From Mucilaginibacter rigui (GTDB lineage Bacteria > Bacteroidota > Bacteroidia > Sphingobacteriales > Sphingobacteriaceae): a DNA stretch of 64,000 bases. A program made the position numbers and the translations under genes. Below, piece after piece: positions 7,163-15,824 of the stretch. Below the pieces are notes generated by a model. It was given only the letters and a program-made list of their open reading frames with translations. It made no database searches and was not told the origin of the DNA. Each line of letters begins with the position of its first letter. Positions within the stretch are counted from its first letter, which is position 1. The DNA lies in NCBI RefSeq assembly GCF_014773275.1, contig NZ_JACWMW010000002.1, positions 186,001-250,000 of the forward strand, in the 5' to 3' direction.

Positions 7163-7960
7163 ATGAAAAATATAAAAGTATATGCTGTCATCTTATGCCT
7201 TGCTATCACAGCCCTGGTATCGGCAGCATTTATCAAAATAAACAGGGTTAAACCGGCTATTATTACTGGCGAAGATGGTTTTGCGGTAGTAGAACTTTTT
7301 ACATCCGAAGGCTGCTCCAGCTGCCCTCCTGCCGATGAGTTACTTGCCAAAGTACAAAAAGAAACCGCCGGTAAACCTGTTTATATTTTGGCTTACCACG
7401 TAGATTACTGGAACCGTTTAGGATGGAAAGATGTTTTCAGCAAGGCTGAGTATAGCCAAAGACAAAGCGCTTATTCGAAATGGTTAAAGCTAAGTGGTGT
7501 GTACACCCCGCAAGCTGTTGTTAACGGCCTAACCGAGTTTGTGGGTTCGGCGCAAGGCACATTGCATAACGCTATAAATACGGGTTTAAAAAAAGAAGCA
7601 AAAGCCCGGGTAACTTTAAGCAATGTGGTTATTAACGGGCACAATGCTACACTAAAGTACAATGCTACAGGCTATACTGATAATACAACCCTGCAACTGG
7701 CGCTTGTTCAAAAAAACGCAGTAACTAATGTTAAAAGCGGAGAAAATGGCGGGCATACACTTTCGCATATTCAAATAGTAACTAATTTTAAAAGCATCCC
7801 GTTAGGTAAAAATAAAGAGGGCGAAAGCAGCATAGCTTTGCCTGGCACTTTTTCGGCACCGGGTTACGAGTTGATCGCATTTATACAAAATGCCGGCACC
7901 GGCGAAATTACCGGGGCCACACGCGCACCGTTCTCAACTACTGTTACAGCAAGCAATTAA
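7163..7960 (+). CDS. DUF1223 thioredoxin-fold exported protein
   Basis: A 265-residue protein with an N-terminal hydrophobic segment (about residues 6-24) acting as signal or anchor. VVELFTSEGCSSCPPAD is the DUF1223 hallmark, with the CSSC pair at Cys51 and Cys54. The family has a thioredoxin-like first half and a beta-rich second half; its biochemical role is unknown, though the CxxC suggests thiol exchange in the periplasm. It is the first gene of an operon with a cytochrome b (5 bp gap) and a Tat-exported molybdoenzyme, under a promoter shared with the ECF sigma gene. It could deliver electrons to or maintain the enzyme system, which is inference. Confidence 0.88.
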   Translation: MKNIKVYAVILCLAITALVSAAFIKINRVKPAIITGEDGFAVVELFTSEGCSSCPPADELLAKVQKETAGKPVYILAYHVDYWNRLGWKDVFSKAEYSQRQSAYSKWLKLSGVYTPQAVVNGLTEFVGSAQGTLHNAINTGLKKEAKARVTLSNVVINGHNATLKYNATGYTDNTTLQLALVQKNAVTNVKSGENGGHTLSHIQIVTNFKSIPLGKNKEGESSIALPGTFSAPGYELIAFIQNAGTGEITGATRAPFSTTVTASN

Positions 7961-7965
7961 TACAA

Positions 7966-8658
7966 ATGAAAACCATAAAAGAGAAACATTCCTTAGCCAT
8001 GCGATGGTGCCATTGGGTAAATTTCCCCATACTCACCATTATGATATGGAGCGGGATGCTTATTTACTGGGGCAACGACACTTATACTTTCGGCCTGTTC
8101 GGGCATACGTTTTTTAGGTTTTTCCCAAAATGGTTTAATGATGCTCTTAATATCCCCGGCCGGTTGGCAGAGGGTATGGCATTCCACTTTTTGTTTATGT
8201 GGTTTTTTACAATTAACGGGGTGGTTTACATCCTGTACACCGTTTTCTCGGGCGAGTGGCGCGAGCTGGTGCCCAAACGCAATTCATTTAAAGAAGCCTG
8301 GCAGGTACTGCTGCATGATCTGCACATCCGCAAAATAGCCCCGCCTCAAAATAAATACAATGCCGCGCAACGCATCGCCTATACGGCTATCATTGTTATG
8401 GGCATCGGTTCGGTTATAACCGGGCTGGCCATTTATAAGCCGGTACAGTTTAATACCCTTACCTGGCTTTGCGGCGGCTATCATGCAGCCCGGATCGAAC
8501 ACTTTGTACTCACCATTGGCTATGTATTTTTCTTTATCGTCCACGTGGTGCAGGTAGTGCTTGCCGGCTGGCGAAACTTCCAGTCTGTTATTACGGGTTT
8601 CGAGGTAGTGAACGATAAGCCTCAACCTGTTATTAAACCCACCGCCGATGAAAAGTAA
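7966..8658 (+). CDS. Cytochrome b561-type membrane subunit
   Basis: A 230-residue membrane protein with about four helices (roughly residues 17-36, 72-95, 137-157 and 178-200). His residues suited to heme b ligation occur at 16, 74, 179 and 193, in the b561/formate dehydrogenase gamma style. It should pass quinol electrons to a periplasmic partner. The next gene, a SUOX-fold molybdoenzyme, overlaps its end by 11 bases, so the two very likely form an enzyme-cytochrome pair comparable in role to MsrP and MsrQ, although this protein is not of the MsrQ ferric-reductase type. Confidence 0.88.
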   Translation: MKTIKEKHSLAMRWCHWVNFPILTIMIWSGMLIYWGNDTYTFGLFGHTFFRFFPKWFNDALNIPGRLAEGMAFHFLFMWFFTINGVVYILYTVFSGEWRELVPKRNSFKEAWQVLLHDLHIRKIAPPQNKYNAAQRIAYTAIIVMGIGSVITGLAIYKPVQFNTLTWLCGGYHAARIEHFVLTIGYVFFFIVHVVQVVLAGWRNFQSVITGFEVVNDKPQPVIKPTADEK

Positions 8659-9436
8659 CCCAAAACCTAAAAAGGTAAAAAAGCCGTTAACCATTGAGCA
8701 GAAAATAAACCGGCGCACATTTATCTCGTTCGGTACCTTTGCCGTGCTATCCGGCGCGGCCTACGGCGGCTGGAACTGGCTTAAAAATTCGCCCAAAGAA
8801 ATGCGCACGGTTACAGCCGGGGCAAAAGTGCCTTTACGCAGGGCGCTTAACAAAACCGAACTTTTCTTTCGTAATTTTTTTAGTAATAATAACCTTGTAA
8901 AAACTTACCCAAAAGAACGTGCTGCAAAAGTGGTGCGCTATAACAGCGGTATAGGGTTGCAAACAGAACCCGATATAGAAAGTTGGAGACTACAGGTAAA
9001 AAAGCAATCGGGCGAGGTATTGAATATTACCCTGGATGAACTTAAGAGCTTACCTAAAACCGAGATAGTTTTTGATTTTAAATGCGTGGAGGGGTGGGAC
9101 CAGATCTCGCACTGGGGCGGTGTAAAGTTCAGCGATTTTATACATCACTTTAAACTGGATGACCAGGCCAAACTGGATTATGTGGGTTTGGTTACCCCCG
9201 ATAAAAAATATTACGTTGGCCTTGATATGCCCAGTGCCATGCACCCCCAAACCCTGCTGGCTTACGAAATGAACGATAGGCCATTGACACCCAAACACGG
9301 CCAGCCGCTACGCCTCATCATCCCCGTAAAATATGGCATTAAAAACCTAAAGTGTATTGGCGCCATGAGCTTCAGCAACCAACGCCCGCCCGATTATTGG
9401 GCCGAGCAGGGGTATGATTATTACTCGGGCCTATAA
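8648..9436 (+). CDS. Tat-exported molybdopterin oxidoreductase, SUOX/MsrP-like
   Basis: A 262-residue molybdoenzyme. Twin arginines at 22-23 in NRRTFIS plus a hydrophobic stretch to about residue 42 give a Tat signal, as expected for a cofactor-loaded export substrate. FKCVEGWDQ places the Mo-ligating cysteine at 146, and GGVKFSDFI, LAYEMNDRPL and PLRLIIPVKYGIKNLK follow the SUOX-domain order. There is no dimerisation domain, as in MsrP/YedY. MsrP reduces methionine sulfoxide in periplasmic proteins; that substrate is plausible here because the same promoter signature drives a Met-rich exported peptide, but nitrate, TMAO or sulfite chemistry cannot be excluded by sequence. Confidence 0.88.
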   Translation: MKSNPKPKKVKKPLTIEQKINRRTFISFGTFAVLSGAAYGGWNWLKNSPKEMRTVTAGAKVPLRRALNKTELFFRNFFSNNNLVKTYPKERAAKVVRYNSGIGLQTEPDIESWRLQVKKQSGEVLNITLDELKSLPKTEIVFDFKCVEGWDQISHWGGVKFSDFIHHFKLDDQAKLDYVGLVTPDKKYYVGLDMPSAMHPQTLLAYEMNDRPLTPKHGQPLRLIIPVKYGIKNLKCIGAMSFSNQRPPDYWAEQGYDYYSGL

Positions 9437-10597
9437 CTATTTACATACTGTAGCGATAAACCGCTCAACCACATAAGTAGATAGCTGCCCGCCGGGGCCG
9501 TTAAGGTTATAATCGAACCCGTGAGTTGCCCACGGCAGGTTAAGGTAGTAATGCTTGATGCCGTTCTGCTGTAGCTTCTTATCCAGCTTTTGGCTGTGGA
9601 TGGGTGATACAAGTACATCGTTATCTCCATGGATAATAAGCGTGGGTACCGTTTGTCGGTTAACAAACTCGATAGGCGAACTGGCAATGTATTTATCGGG
9701 CACGGCCTTATAGGTCCCGCCCAGGTAACGTTCCATCACCGCGCGCGAATCCATCACCAGTTTACTTGCCGGTGCCGAGTAGCCCCAAACCATATCGGCA
9801 GGGCCATAAAAATTTACAACACCTTTCAGGCCGTTTTGAGGGCGGTTATAGGCCGATAAAAGTGCAATTTGAGCCCCTGCAGAGCGACCTAAAAGCACAA
9901 AATTACCGGTATCGATGTTCAGTTTACCGGCGTTTTTACGCAGATAGATAAACACCTTATCCACATCATCCACCGCAACCGGCGATTGGTATTGGGGCGC
10001 CAGATGATAATTGATAGACGCTACATTATAGCCTTCGGCGGCCAGGTAGCTGTTCAATTCGGGCAGTTGTTTGCTGTCGCCACTGCTCCACGACCCACCG
10101 TGTACTACGATTACACAGGGCCTTTTACCCGCAAAACGAGCGGGGTAATAATCAAGCGTTTGCTCAACATCGCTCCCGTAAGTAATTGTTTTATAGCTAT
10201 ATAAATTTACTTTCGCGGTTTTAAACAACTTAAAAAAGCTAAATGCCGGTTGGTTGTTATCGCCGTTTATAATGGTGCTGCCCGGCCCAAAGGCGTTAAC
10301 AAAATCCTGCTTTACGGCTGATGCAGCAATATAAGCCCTTACTATTGGTGATGCAAAAAGCAGCAAAGCCAATACGCCTATTAGAGTCAATGTAAATTGA
10401 TACTTTTCTACCCAAACCAATGTGACAAGCAACACACCGGTAATGCCGATAAATATCAGCGGGAACTCAGATACCGCTATAGCCAGCAGCCATAAATGAT
10501 ACGTTGGCGCTTTAAATACGGTAAGTAACGAAGCAAGTAATAGCACAACGAGCAATATCAGCACAATCATGCTTTTTGTTTTTGGTACATGCTTCAT
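9437..10597 (-). CDS. Membrane-anchored alpha/beta hydrolase (esterase/lipase type)
   Basis: A 386-residue protein with three or four hydrophobic helices in the first 110 residues, followed by an exported-side alpha/beta hydrolase domain. VVHGGSW is the HGG oxyanion-hole motif of the hormone-sensitive-lipase/BD-FAE group, GRSAGAQ is the nucleophile elbow with Ser, and IHGDNDVLV and THGFD supply the acid and His. It should cleave esters, possibly acetyl groups or lipids. The frame extends to 10648, but the ATG at 10597 starts just before the first helix. It is convergent with the molybdoenzyme, only a base after its stop. Confidence 0.82.
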   Translation of the reverse strand: MKHVPKTKSMIVLILLVVLLLASLLTVFKAPTYHLWLLAIAVSEFPLIFIGITGVLLVTLVWVEKYQFTLTLIGVLALLLFASPIVRAYIAASAVKQDFVNAFGPGSTIINGDNNQPAFSFFKLFKTAKVNLYSYKTITYGSDVEQTLDYYPARFAGKRPCVIVVHGGSWSSGDSKQLPELNSYLAAEGYNVASINYHLAPQYQSPVAVDDVDKVFIYLRKNAGKLNIDTGNFVLLGRSAGAQIALLSAYNRPQNGLKGVVNFYGPADMVWGYSAPASKLVMDSRAVMERYLGGTYKAVPDKYIASSPIEFVNRQTVPTLIIHGDNDVLVSPIHSQKLDKKLQQNGIKHYYLNLPWATHGFDYNLNGPGGQLSTYVVERFIATVCK

Positions 10598-10688
10598 ATA
10601 CGATGAATGAGTGTTTTTTGATTTAATGTAAACATATATATTTAACACTACACGCTCTAAAATAATTGATAGCTTTGGCTATCGCCCC

Positions 10689-11552
10689 ATGAAAAAACTA
10701 AAGCAAATTATAGAACAGGTTAAAACCCTGATAGCCGAAAACAAGCCCGACGAACTGAACACAATGCTTTGGCAATTGATCTGCTATCCACCAAAAATAC
10801 CCTTGCGGTTACACCAGGAACAACTTTTTAGTGAGGCGGAGAAATTTACCGTTACGGTCAACGACCCTTATTTTACCAACCAGCAACTCAACATAAACGG
10901 CTTTAAATGGGGCACCGGCAGCCATAAAGTTTTACTCAGCCATGGCTGGGGCTCAAAGGCCGCCGATTTTGACGGATTGATCAATGCGTTGCGGGAAAAT
11001 AAAGATTTGCAGATCGTCGCATTTGATGCACCCGCTAACGGCAGTTCGGATGGCGATCTATCCAACCTGTTGCTTTTTGCAAATGCGGTTAAAGCGGTGA
11101 TAGCCGCAACAGGAGAACCGGATATTGCGATTGGCCATTCCTTTGGCACCATGGCCAATGTTTCGGCATTAACAGAGCTTCATATTACCCCGATGCTGCT
11201 GGTCAGCATTGCGCCGTTTATACTCTTGCAGGAGAATTTTATAAGAAGCATGACAGCGGTTGGTGTTCCTGCCGATGCGCAACAGGCTTTTCTCGAGGAT
11301 TTTAAATCGCGCTATGGCATCTACCCATCAGAATATGCTATGCAAAAGCTTTACACTTTTGATGACACACTTAACCATTGGCTGGCCTATGATGACCACG
11401 ACGCTATGCTGCCCGATGCCTATTTACAGGATTTCCTGAAAGCACACCCAACCATCAAAACAAAAAACTATAGTGGGGCCGGGCACGAACGCGTCATCAA
11501 ATCGGCAGAGTTGATTGCGGATGTTATGGAGCAGGTGAACGGCGTTTTGTAG
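10689..11552 (+). CDS. Alpha/beta hydrolase
   Basis: A 287-residue cytosolic protein. SHGWGSKAADF provides the oxyanion-hole region, GHSFGTMAN the nucleophile elbow and GAGHERVI the catalytic His loop near the C-terminus. The first 60 residues form a helical extension. The natural substrate is unknown; the set of motifs fits esterases and hydrolases of the MhpC type. It stands alone between a divergent hydrolase gene and a pentapeptide-repeat gene. Confidence 0.82.
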   Translation: MKKLKQIIEQVKTLIAENKPDELNTMLWQLICYPPKIPLRLHQEQLFSEAEKFTVTVNDPYFTNQQLNINGFKWGTGSHKVLLSHGWGSKAADFDGLINALRENKDLQIVAFDAPANGSSDGDLSNLLLFANAVKAVIAATGEPDIAIGHSFGTMANVSALTELHITPMLLVSIAPFILLQENFIRSMTAVGVPADAQQAFLEDFKSRYGIYPSEYAMQKLYTFDDTLNHWLAYDDHDAMLPDAYLQDFLKAHPTIKTKNYSGAGHERVIKSAELIADVMEQVNGVL

Positions 11553-11618
11553 GCAACTAATTACCAAACCAGCGAGCTGCCTTCGCAAGGGCGCGTGGTT
11601 TTCCTTAACTTTAACCCT

Positions 11619-12194
11619 ATGTTTGACCAGCCCACCTACGACGATAAAACCTTCGAGAAATTAGTACTTACAGATGGCATTACCCGCAATAAAGAGTTTC
11701 AAAGCTGCACTTTCCGTAACTGCGATTTCAGCAACAGCACTTTTATCCGTAACAAATTTTTAGAGTGTACTTTCGAGGAATGTAACCTATCTATGGTGAA
11801 CTTCGAGGCATCAACTATGAATGATGTGGTGTTTAAAGGCTGCAAACTTTTAGCGGTAAACTTCAGCAAATGCGAGGATTTTTTATTCGGTGTTGGTTTT
11901 GATGGCTGTATACTGGATTACGCTTCGTTTGCCGGTAAAAAGATGGTTAAAACAAAATTCAAAAGATCATCCCTTAAAGATGTTAGCTTTAGCCAAGCTA
12001 ATTTAACCGGCTCTGTTTTTGACGAGTGCGACCTGCTCGAAACCGTATTTAACCGCACCGACCTTACCTCCGTAAATTTCACCACCGCCTATAATTATAT
12101 CCTCGACCCGGAACTGAACATCCTTAAAAAAGCGGTGTTTGCTATGACCGGGCTGGAAGGGTTATTGACTAAGTATGGGATAAAGGTGGTATAA
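11619..12194 (+). CDS. Pentapeptide-repeat protein
   Basis: A 191-residue protein made of A(D/N)LxX-type five-residue repeats from about residue 20 to 150, for example CTFRNCDFSNSTF and ECDLLETVFNRTDL. These fold into a right-handed quadrilateral beta helix that can mimic DNA; some members (Qnr, MfpA) protect gyrase, but most have unknown roles. No signal peptide. The ATG at 11619 is chosen over an upstream GTG at 11595 because the family starts with MFDQPTY-like sequence directly before the repeats. A strong terminator follows. Confidence 0.85.
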   Translation: MFDQPTYDDKTFEKLVLTDGITRNKEFQSCTFRNCDFSNSTFIRNKFLECTFEECNLSMVNFEASTMNDVVFKGCKLLAVNFSKCEDFLFGVGFDGCILDYASFAGKKMVKTKFKRSSLKDVSFSQANLTGSVFDECDLLETVFNRTDLTSVNFTTAYNYILDPELNILKKAVFAMTGLEGLLTKYGIKVV

Positions 12195-12229
12195 TCTCCG
12201 CCATACATTGCGATGAGCCTTAAACAAGA

Positions 12230-12258
12230 AGCCCGGTTACTAATGTAACCGGGCTTTT
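12230..12258 (+). terminator. Rho-independent terminator
   Basis: AGCCCGGTTAC and GTAACCGGGCT form a perfect 11-bp stem with a TAAT loop, followed by T residues. It ends the pentapeptide-repeat gene and may also serve the convergent isomerase gene, though the opposite-strand T tract is weaker. Confidence 0.85.
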
Positions 12259-12301
12259 TCTATCTTGATTCTTGACTCTAAATGTCTTGATTCTCTAAAA
12301 A

Positions 12302-13186
12302 CTATACGTGAAAGTTATTCGCTTTAATATAGTTGTAGCTTTTGGTGATGCTCACAAACGGATCACCGGGGCAAATATCCTGCTCGTTAAAGAAGTACTT
12401 TAAACCCGATTCTTTTGCGTGGGCGAAGATCTTTTTGAACGGGATAACACCGTTACCAACTTCGGTAAACATTTGTTTTGGGGTATTATCCATATCCTTT
12501 ACGTGCCATAGCGGGAAACGGCCCGGGTGTTTTTTAAACATCGCAATAGGGTCTTGCTTGGCCCTGTACATCCAGTAAATATCCATTTCCATTTTCACCA
12601 GGTCGGCATCTGTACTGCTCAGCAATACATCATATGGGTACTTGCCATCCTGCGATGCAAATTCAAAATCGTGGTTATGATAACAAAGTTGTATACCTGC
12701 TTTTTTTGCAATCTCGCCGCCTTTGTTCAGTTTATCAGCAGTTTCTTTATAATGGTCAAGGCTTCCGCGTTCGCTATCCAGCAGGTAAGCGCAAACCATG
12801 TATTTAAGGCCTACAGCGGCAGCATCGTCAACGGCTTTTTGCCAATCGTTAGTAATGGTACCTTTGGCATTAGGCATACCTTCGCCCAGCATAAAGTGGC
12901 CGCTTGGCATGATAAGGCCATTGTCGGTTAAAACCTTTTTAAACTCGGCAGGTGCCATTCCGTAGAATTTTTGGGTGCCGGTATAAGTAGCGCCTTCAAC
13001 CGAGTTAAAGCCCACCTTGGCAACTTTAGCCAGGGTAGCAACCGGGTCTTTAGCCATTGCATCGCGTACGGTATAAAGTTGTACGCCTACATATCTTTTT
13101 TTATGTGCTGCAAATAATTCAGGAGCCATTAACAGGCCGGCCGATAGCATTGCGCTGCTTTTCAGGAACGATCGTCTTGATGTCAT
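12302..13186 (-). CDS. Tat-exported sugar phosphate isomerase/epimerase-like TIM barrel
   Basis: A 294-residue protein of the xylose-isomerase-like AP endonuclease 2 superfamily. A Tat signal is visible (SRRSFLKSS, then a hydrophobic stretch and a cleavage site near residue 27). Barrel motifs include YHNHDFEF, a metal-site strand, MEMDIYWM and WHVKDMD. Exported members are found in Bacteroidota beside DUF1080 and Gfo/Idh/MocA genes and are linked to keto-sugar processing; such genes also occur at 15.8-24.3 kb here. Substrate not known. Confidence 0.85.
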   Translation of the reverse strand: MTSRRSFLKSSAMLSAGLLMAPELFAAHKKRYVGVQLYTVRDAMAKDPVATLAKVAKVGFNSVEGATYTGTQKFYGMAPAEFKKVLTDNGLIMPSGHFMLGEGMPNAKGTITNDWQKAVDDAAAVGLKYMVCAYLLDSERGSLDHYKETADKLNKGGEIAKKAGIQLCYHNHDFEFASQDGKYPYDVLLSSTDADLVKMEMDIYWMYRAKQDPIAMFKKHPGRFPLWHVKDMDNTPKQMFTEVGNGVIPFKKIFAHAKESGLKYFFNEQDICPGDPFVSITKSYNYIKANNFHV

Positions 13187-13267
13187 TATCTGGTTATTTT
13201 AATTGGTTTGTGTAAATGTAACACATTGACTATACAAAACAAATAGACCTGATAATTATTACAAGGT

Positions 13268-14515
13268 TTAATTAGCCGCCGGCCGTGGTGGCTTTTTCTT
13301 ACCAAAACGTTTGGGGTTGCGTTTTCCATCCCTGTGCTGCCCCGGTGCAGAACTATGCGGCCGGTCTTCTTTCGGTGGCGCCTCAATGCTCTTCAGCTCT
13401 TCGGGCAGTTCTTTTTGGGCAATAGGTTTCTCTATGAGGTCCTCAATACTTTTTAAACGTTTCAGGTCGCGGTTGTTCACAAAGGTTATAGCTGTGCCTT
13501 TAGTAGCAGCACGCGCTGTACGGCCAATGCGGTGTACATAATCTTCTGGATCGCCGGGTACATCGTAGTTAACAACCAGGTCAATACCTTCCACATCAAT
13601 ACCACGCGATAGTGCATCGGTACCAATAATTACGGGTAACTGCTTGTTCTTAAAACGTAAAAGTATCTCTTCTCGCTCGCCCTGTTGCAGGTCTGAGTGG
13701 AAAGCCGCCACACTGATATGCGCCGCCTTTAATTCTTTATAAAGCGATTTTACAATTTCCTTACGGGATGCAAAAATGATAGAGCTTAGGTAGCCGCCAT
13801 CCTTTAAAAGCATTTTTAATAATGGCGTTTTTTGCCCATCGTGCAGTTTGTAGATCTGCTGATCTATACCGGCCGCCGGTTGCGATATGGCAATATTAAC
13901 CTGTTGCGGGTTGTTTAAAATAGCCTTAGCCAGCGTACGGATCCTGCCCGGCATGGTAGCCGAGAACAGTAACGTTTGGCGTTTTTTCGGCAGGTAACCA
14001 ATAATGCGCATAATATCGTCAGAGAAACCCATATCTAGCATGCGATCGGCCTCATCAAGTATCAGGTGCGTTATTTTATCAAACTTTAGCACACCCGATG
14101 TAAGGTGGGCTATAAGCCTGCCCGGTGTGGCTATAATAATGTTTACGTTGTTTTGTATGCCACGGCGTTGCTGCTCGTAAGCCATCCCATCGCCGCCGCC
14201 AAAAACGGCCTGCGAGCTGATGCCGGTAAAGTAGGCAAGGCCTTCTACCTGCTGGTCTATCTGCTGGGCAAGCTCGCGCGTTGGGGCAAGCACCAATGCC
14301 GTAGTATGATGGTTATGTGTATTGGCTATATGGTTTAGAACCGGTAGCAGGTATGATGCTGTTTTGCCGGTGCCTGTTTGCGCACAGGCTATAAGGTCGT
14401 CGCCATTCATAATAACCGGTATGGTCATTTCCTGTATGGGAGTTGGGGTGGTGTACCCCATGCTTAAAACGCCTTCTAAAAGTTGTTCGTTGAAATTAAA
14501 ATCCTGAAAAGTCAC
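13268..14515 (-). CDS. DEAD-box RNA helicase (RhlE-like)
   Basis: A 415-residue two-RecA-domain helicase. Motifs in order: Q motif near TPTPIQEMTIP, Walker A AQTGTGKT, PTRELAQQ, DEAD in LILDEADRMLDMGF, SAT in LFSATMP, then domain-2 motifs IIGTDALSRGIDV and HRIGRTARA. The C-terminal 60 residues are basic and low-complexity, typical of RNA-binding tails. Expected roles are ribosome assembly and RNA remodelling, often cold-induced. No neighbour suggests specialisation. Confidence 0.93.
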   Translation of the reverse strand: MTFQDFNFNEQLLEGVLSMGYTTPTPIQEMTIPVIMNGDDLIACAQTGTGKTASYLLPVLNHIANTHNHHTTALVLAPTRELAQQIDQQVEGLAYFTGISSQAVFGGGDGMAYEQQRRGIQNNVNIIIATPGRLIAHLTSGVLKFDKITHLILDEADRMLDMGFSDDIMRIIGYLPKKRQTLLFSATMPGRIRTLAKAILNNPQQVNIAISQPAAGIDQQIYKLHDGQKTPLLKMLLKDGGYLSSIIFASRKEIVKSLYKELKAAHISVAAFHSDLQQGEREEILLRFKNKQLPVIIGTDALSRGIDVEGIDLVVNYDVPGDPEDYVHRIGRTARAATKGTAITFVNNRDLKRLKSIEDLIEKPIAQKELPEELKSIEAPPKEDRPHSSAPGQHRDGKRNPKRFGKKKPPRPAAN

Positions 14516-14688
14516 TTATCTAATTAAATGTAAAGATGCAAGTTAGGCATTTTTACGGGTTATACTATTGTTTACTTTATTATGATGAAGTATCTCATAA
14601 TTTTGACCCTGCAAAAAAGACAGTAAAAATTACTGCTTAAAGAAAACTATTTTCTTGCCGGATCATTTATAAGTATTCGTTATTTCAT

Positions 14689-15690
14689 ATGTTTAAACAC
14701 CTTACATCCTCCGTTCAAATCCGTTTTATAACCATACTTCTGCTCATTTTATCCGGCAGGGGCAGTTATGCCTCAATAATTGATACAGCCACAAACCATG
14801 CTACTGCCGATACGGGCAAAGTTGCTACGCGCATCATTAACCGCGATTTTAACAACATTTATGTACAAAACCTAAAGCCATCTTTTTTTGGCCAGGAGCT
14901 TTTTCAGCCGGTTAAAACAAAATTGGTGGGCGATATTAACGCGCATTTTGTATTGTTCAATACCCCAACATCACGTTTCTTTTTTGATGTATCGGCGAGG
15001 ATAAAAGTACGCCTTTTAGCACAATATGGCGAACCCGTAAAATCCCCCAGTTACATGCCAAGTGGTAACTTGTATTACCGGCTAAACAGCGATGCCTACA
15101 AACCTCAGTTTCTGCAATTGAGCTATACCCACCACTCCAACGGCATCCGCGGGTCAACCTTGCTGCCTGATGGCTCTTTTAACCGCGACAGCGGCAAGTT
15201 CAGCACCGATTTTTACTCGCTTAACTATACTATTGGCAAACGGGTAGACAAAACCAATACCATTGATAATCACTATAGCACCATTGGCGTCGAGCTTCAC
15301 CGGGGTTTATTTGGTAATGATGCTGCTTTGGGCCTGCCCGGCCATTACGGTTTTGTACGTGTAAATGGTGGTTATATTTATAACATTGCTAAAAAGTACC
15401 AGGATGATATCGACCCTGGTAAATCATCTTTTAAAAATTGGCAGCGTATCCAGTTCGATTTCACCTACATTGCCGATAAATACAATGGCTATAATGCCTT
15501 TAACCTAAAAAAACGCCTTAACGTAAGCCTGAAGTATTATTACCAGTTCCCTTTTATGCAAAACGTTTCGTTTATTGTGGGAGGTGGTTACCGTGGGCAG
15601 GATGATTACAACATTTATTTTGAAGATAGCTACGCATACGTACAGTTTGGTATAGCATCGGGCTTAAACTTTTTATTCCATAAGAATTAA
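14689..15690 (+). CDS. Outer-membrane beta-barrel, phospholipase A (OMPLA)-like
   Basis: A 333-residue exported protein with a signal peptide of about 29 residues and alternating aromatic/polar strands typical of a barrel, ending LNFLFHKN. The segment YTHHSNG (about residues 145-151) resembles the H-x-S-N-G catalytic motif of OMPLA, in which His and Ser act with an Asn. The downstream Asn of the canonical SWNR motif is not clearly matched. Assignment to the phospholipase family is therefore likely but not certain; a non-enzymatic barrel is the alternative. It is preceded by about 170 bp without a gene and followed by a separately started DUF1080 gene. Confidence 0.6.
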   Translation: MFKHLTSSVQIRFITILLLILSGRGSYASIIDTATNHATADTGKVATRIINRDFNNIYVQNLKPSFFGQELFQPVKTKLVGDINAHFVLFNTPTSRFFFDVSARIKVRLLAQYGEPVKSPSYMPSGNLYYRLNSDAYKPQFLQLSYTHHSNGIRGSTLLPDGSFNRDSGKFSTDFYSLNYTIGKRVDKTNTIDNHYSTIGVELHRGLFGNDAALGLPGHYGFVRVNGGYIYNIAKKYQDDIDPGKSSFKNWQRIQFDFTYIADKYNGYNAFNLKKRLNVSLKYYYQFPFMQNVSFIVGGGYRGQDDYNIYFEDSYAYVQFGIASGLNFLFHKN

Positions 15691-15824
15691 CATTCTCTTC
15701 ATATCGGTAAAAATTTTGATTGATATATTGCGTTACTATAGCATCAATTAAAATAAATACTACTTTTAGCCTTTGTAATATTAACAAGTGTGCGCCCCCC
15801 TGCGCTGCTAAATCTGATAACCGA

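Noticed and set aside
10598..10648. Upstream extension of the membrane hydrolase
   Set aside because: The extension is unconserved in character and adds only polar residues before the first helix; the ATG at 10597 is a better start.
12527..12931. 134-codon frame opposite the TIM-barrel isomerase gene
   Set aside because: Antisense shadow without recognisable domain; the minus-strand gene has a Tat signal and family motifs.
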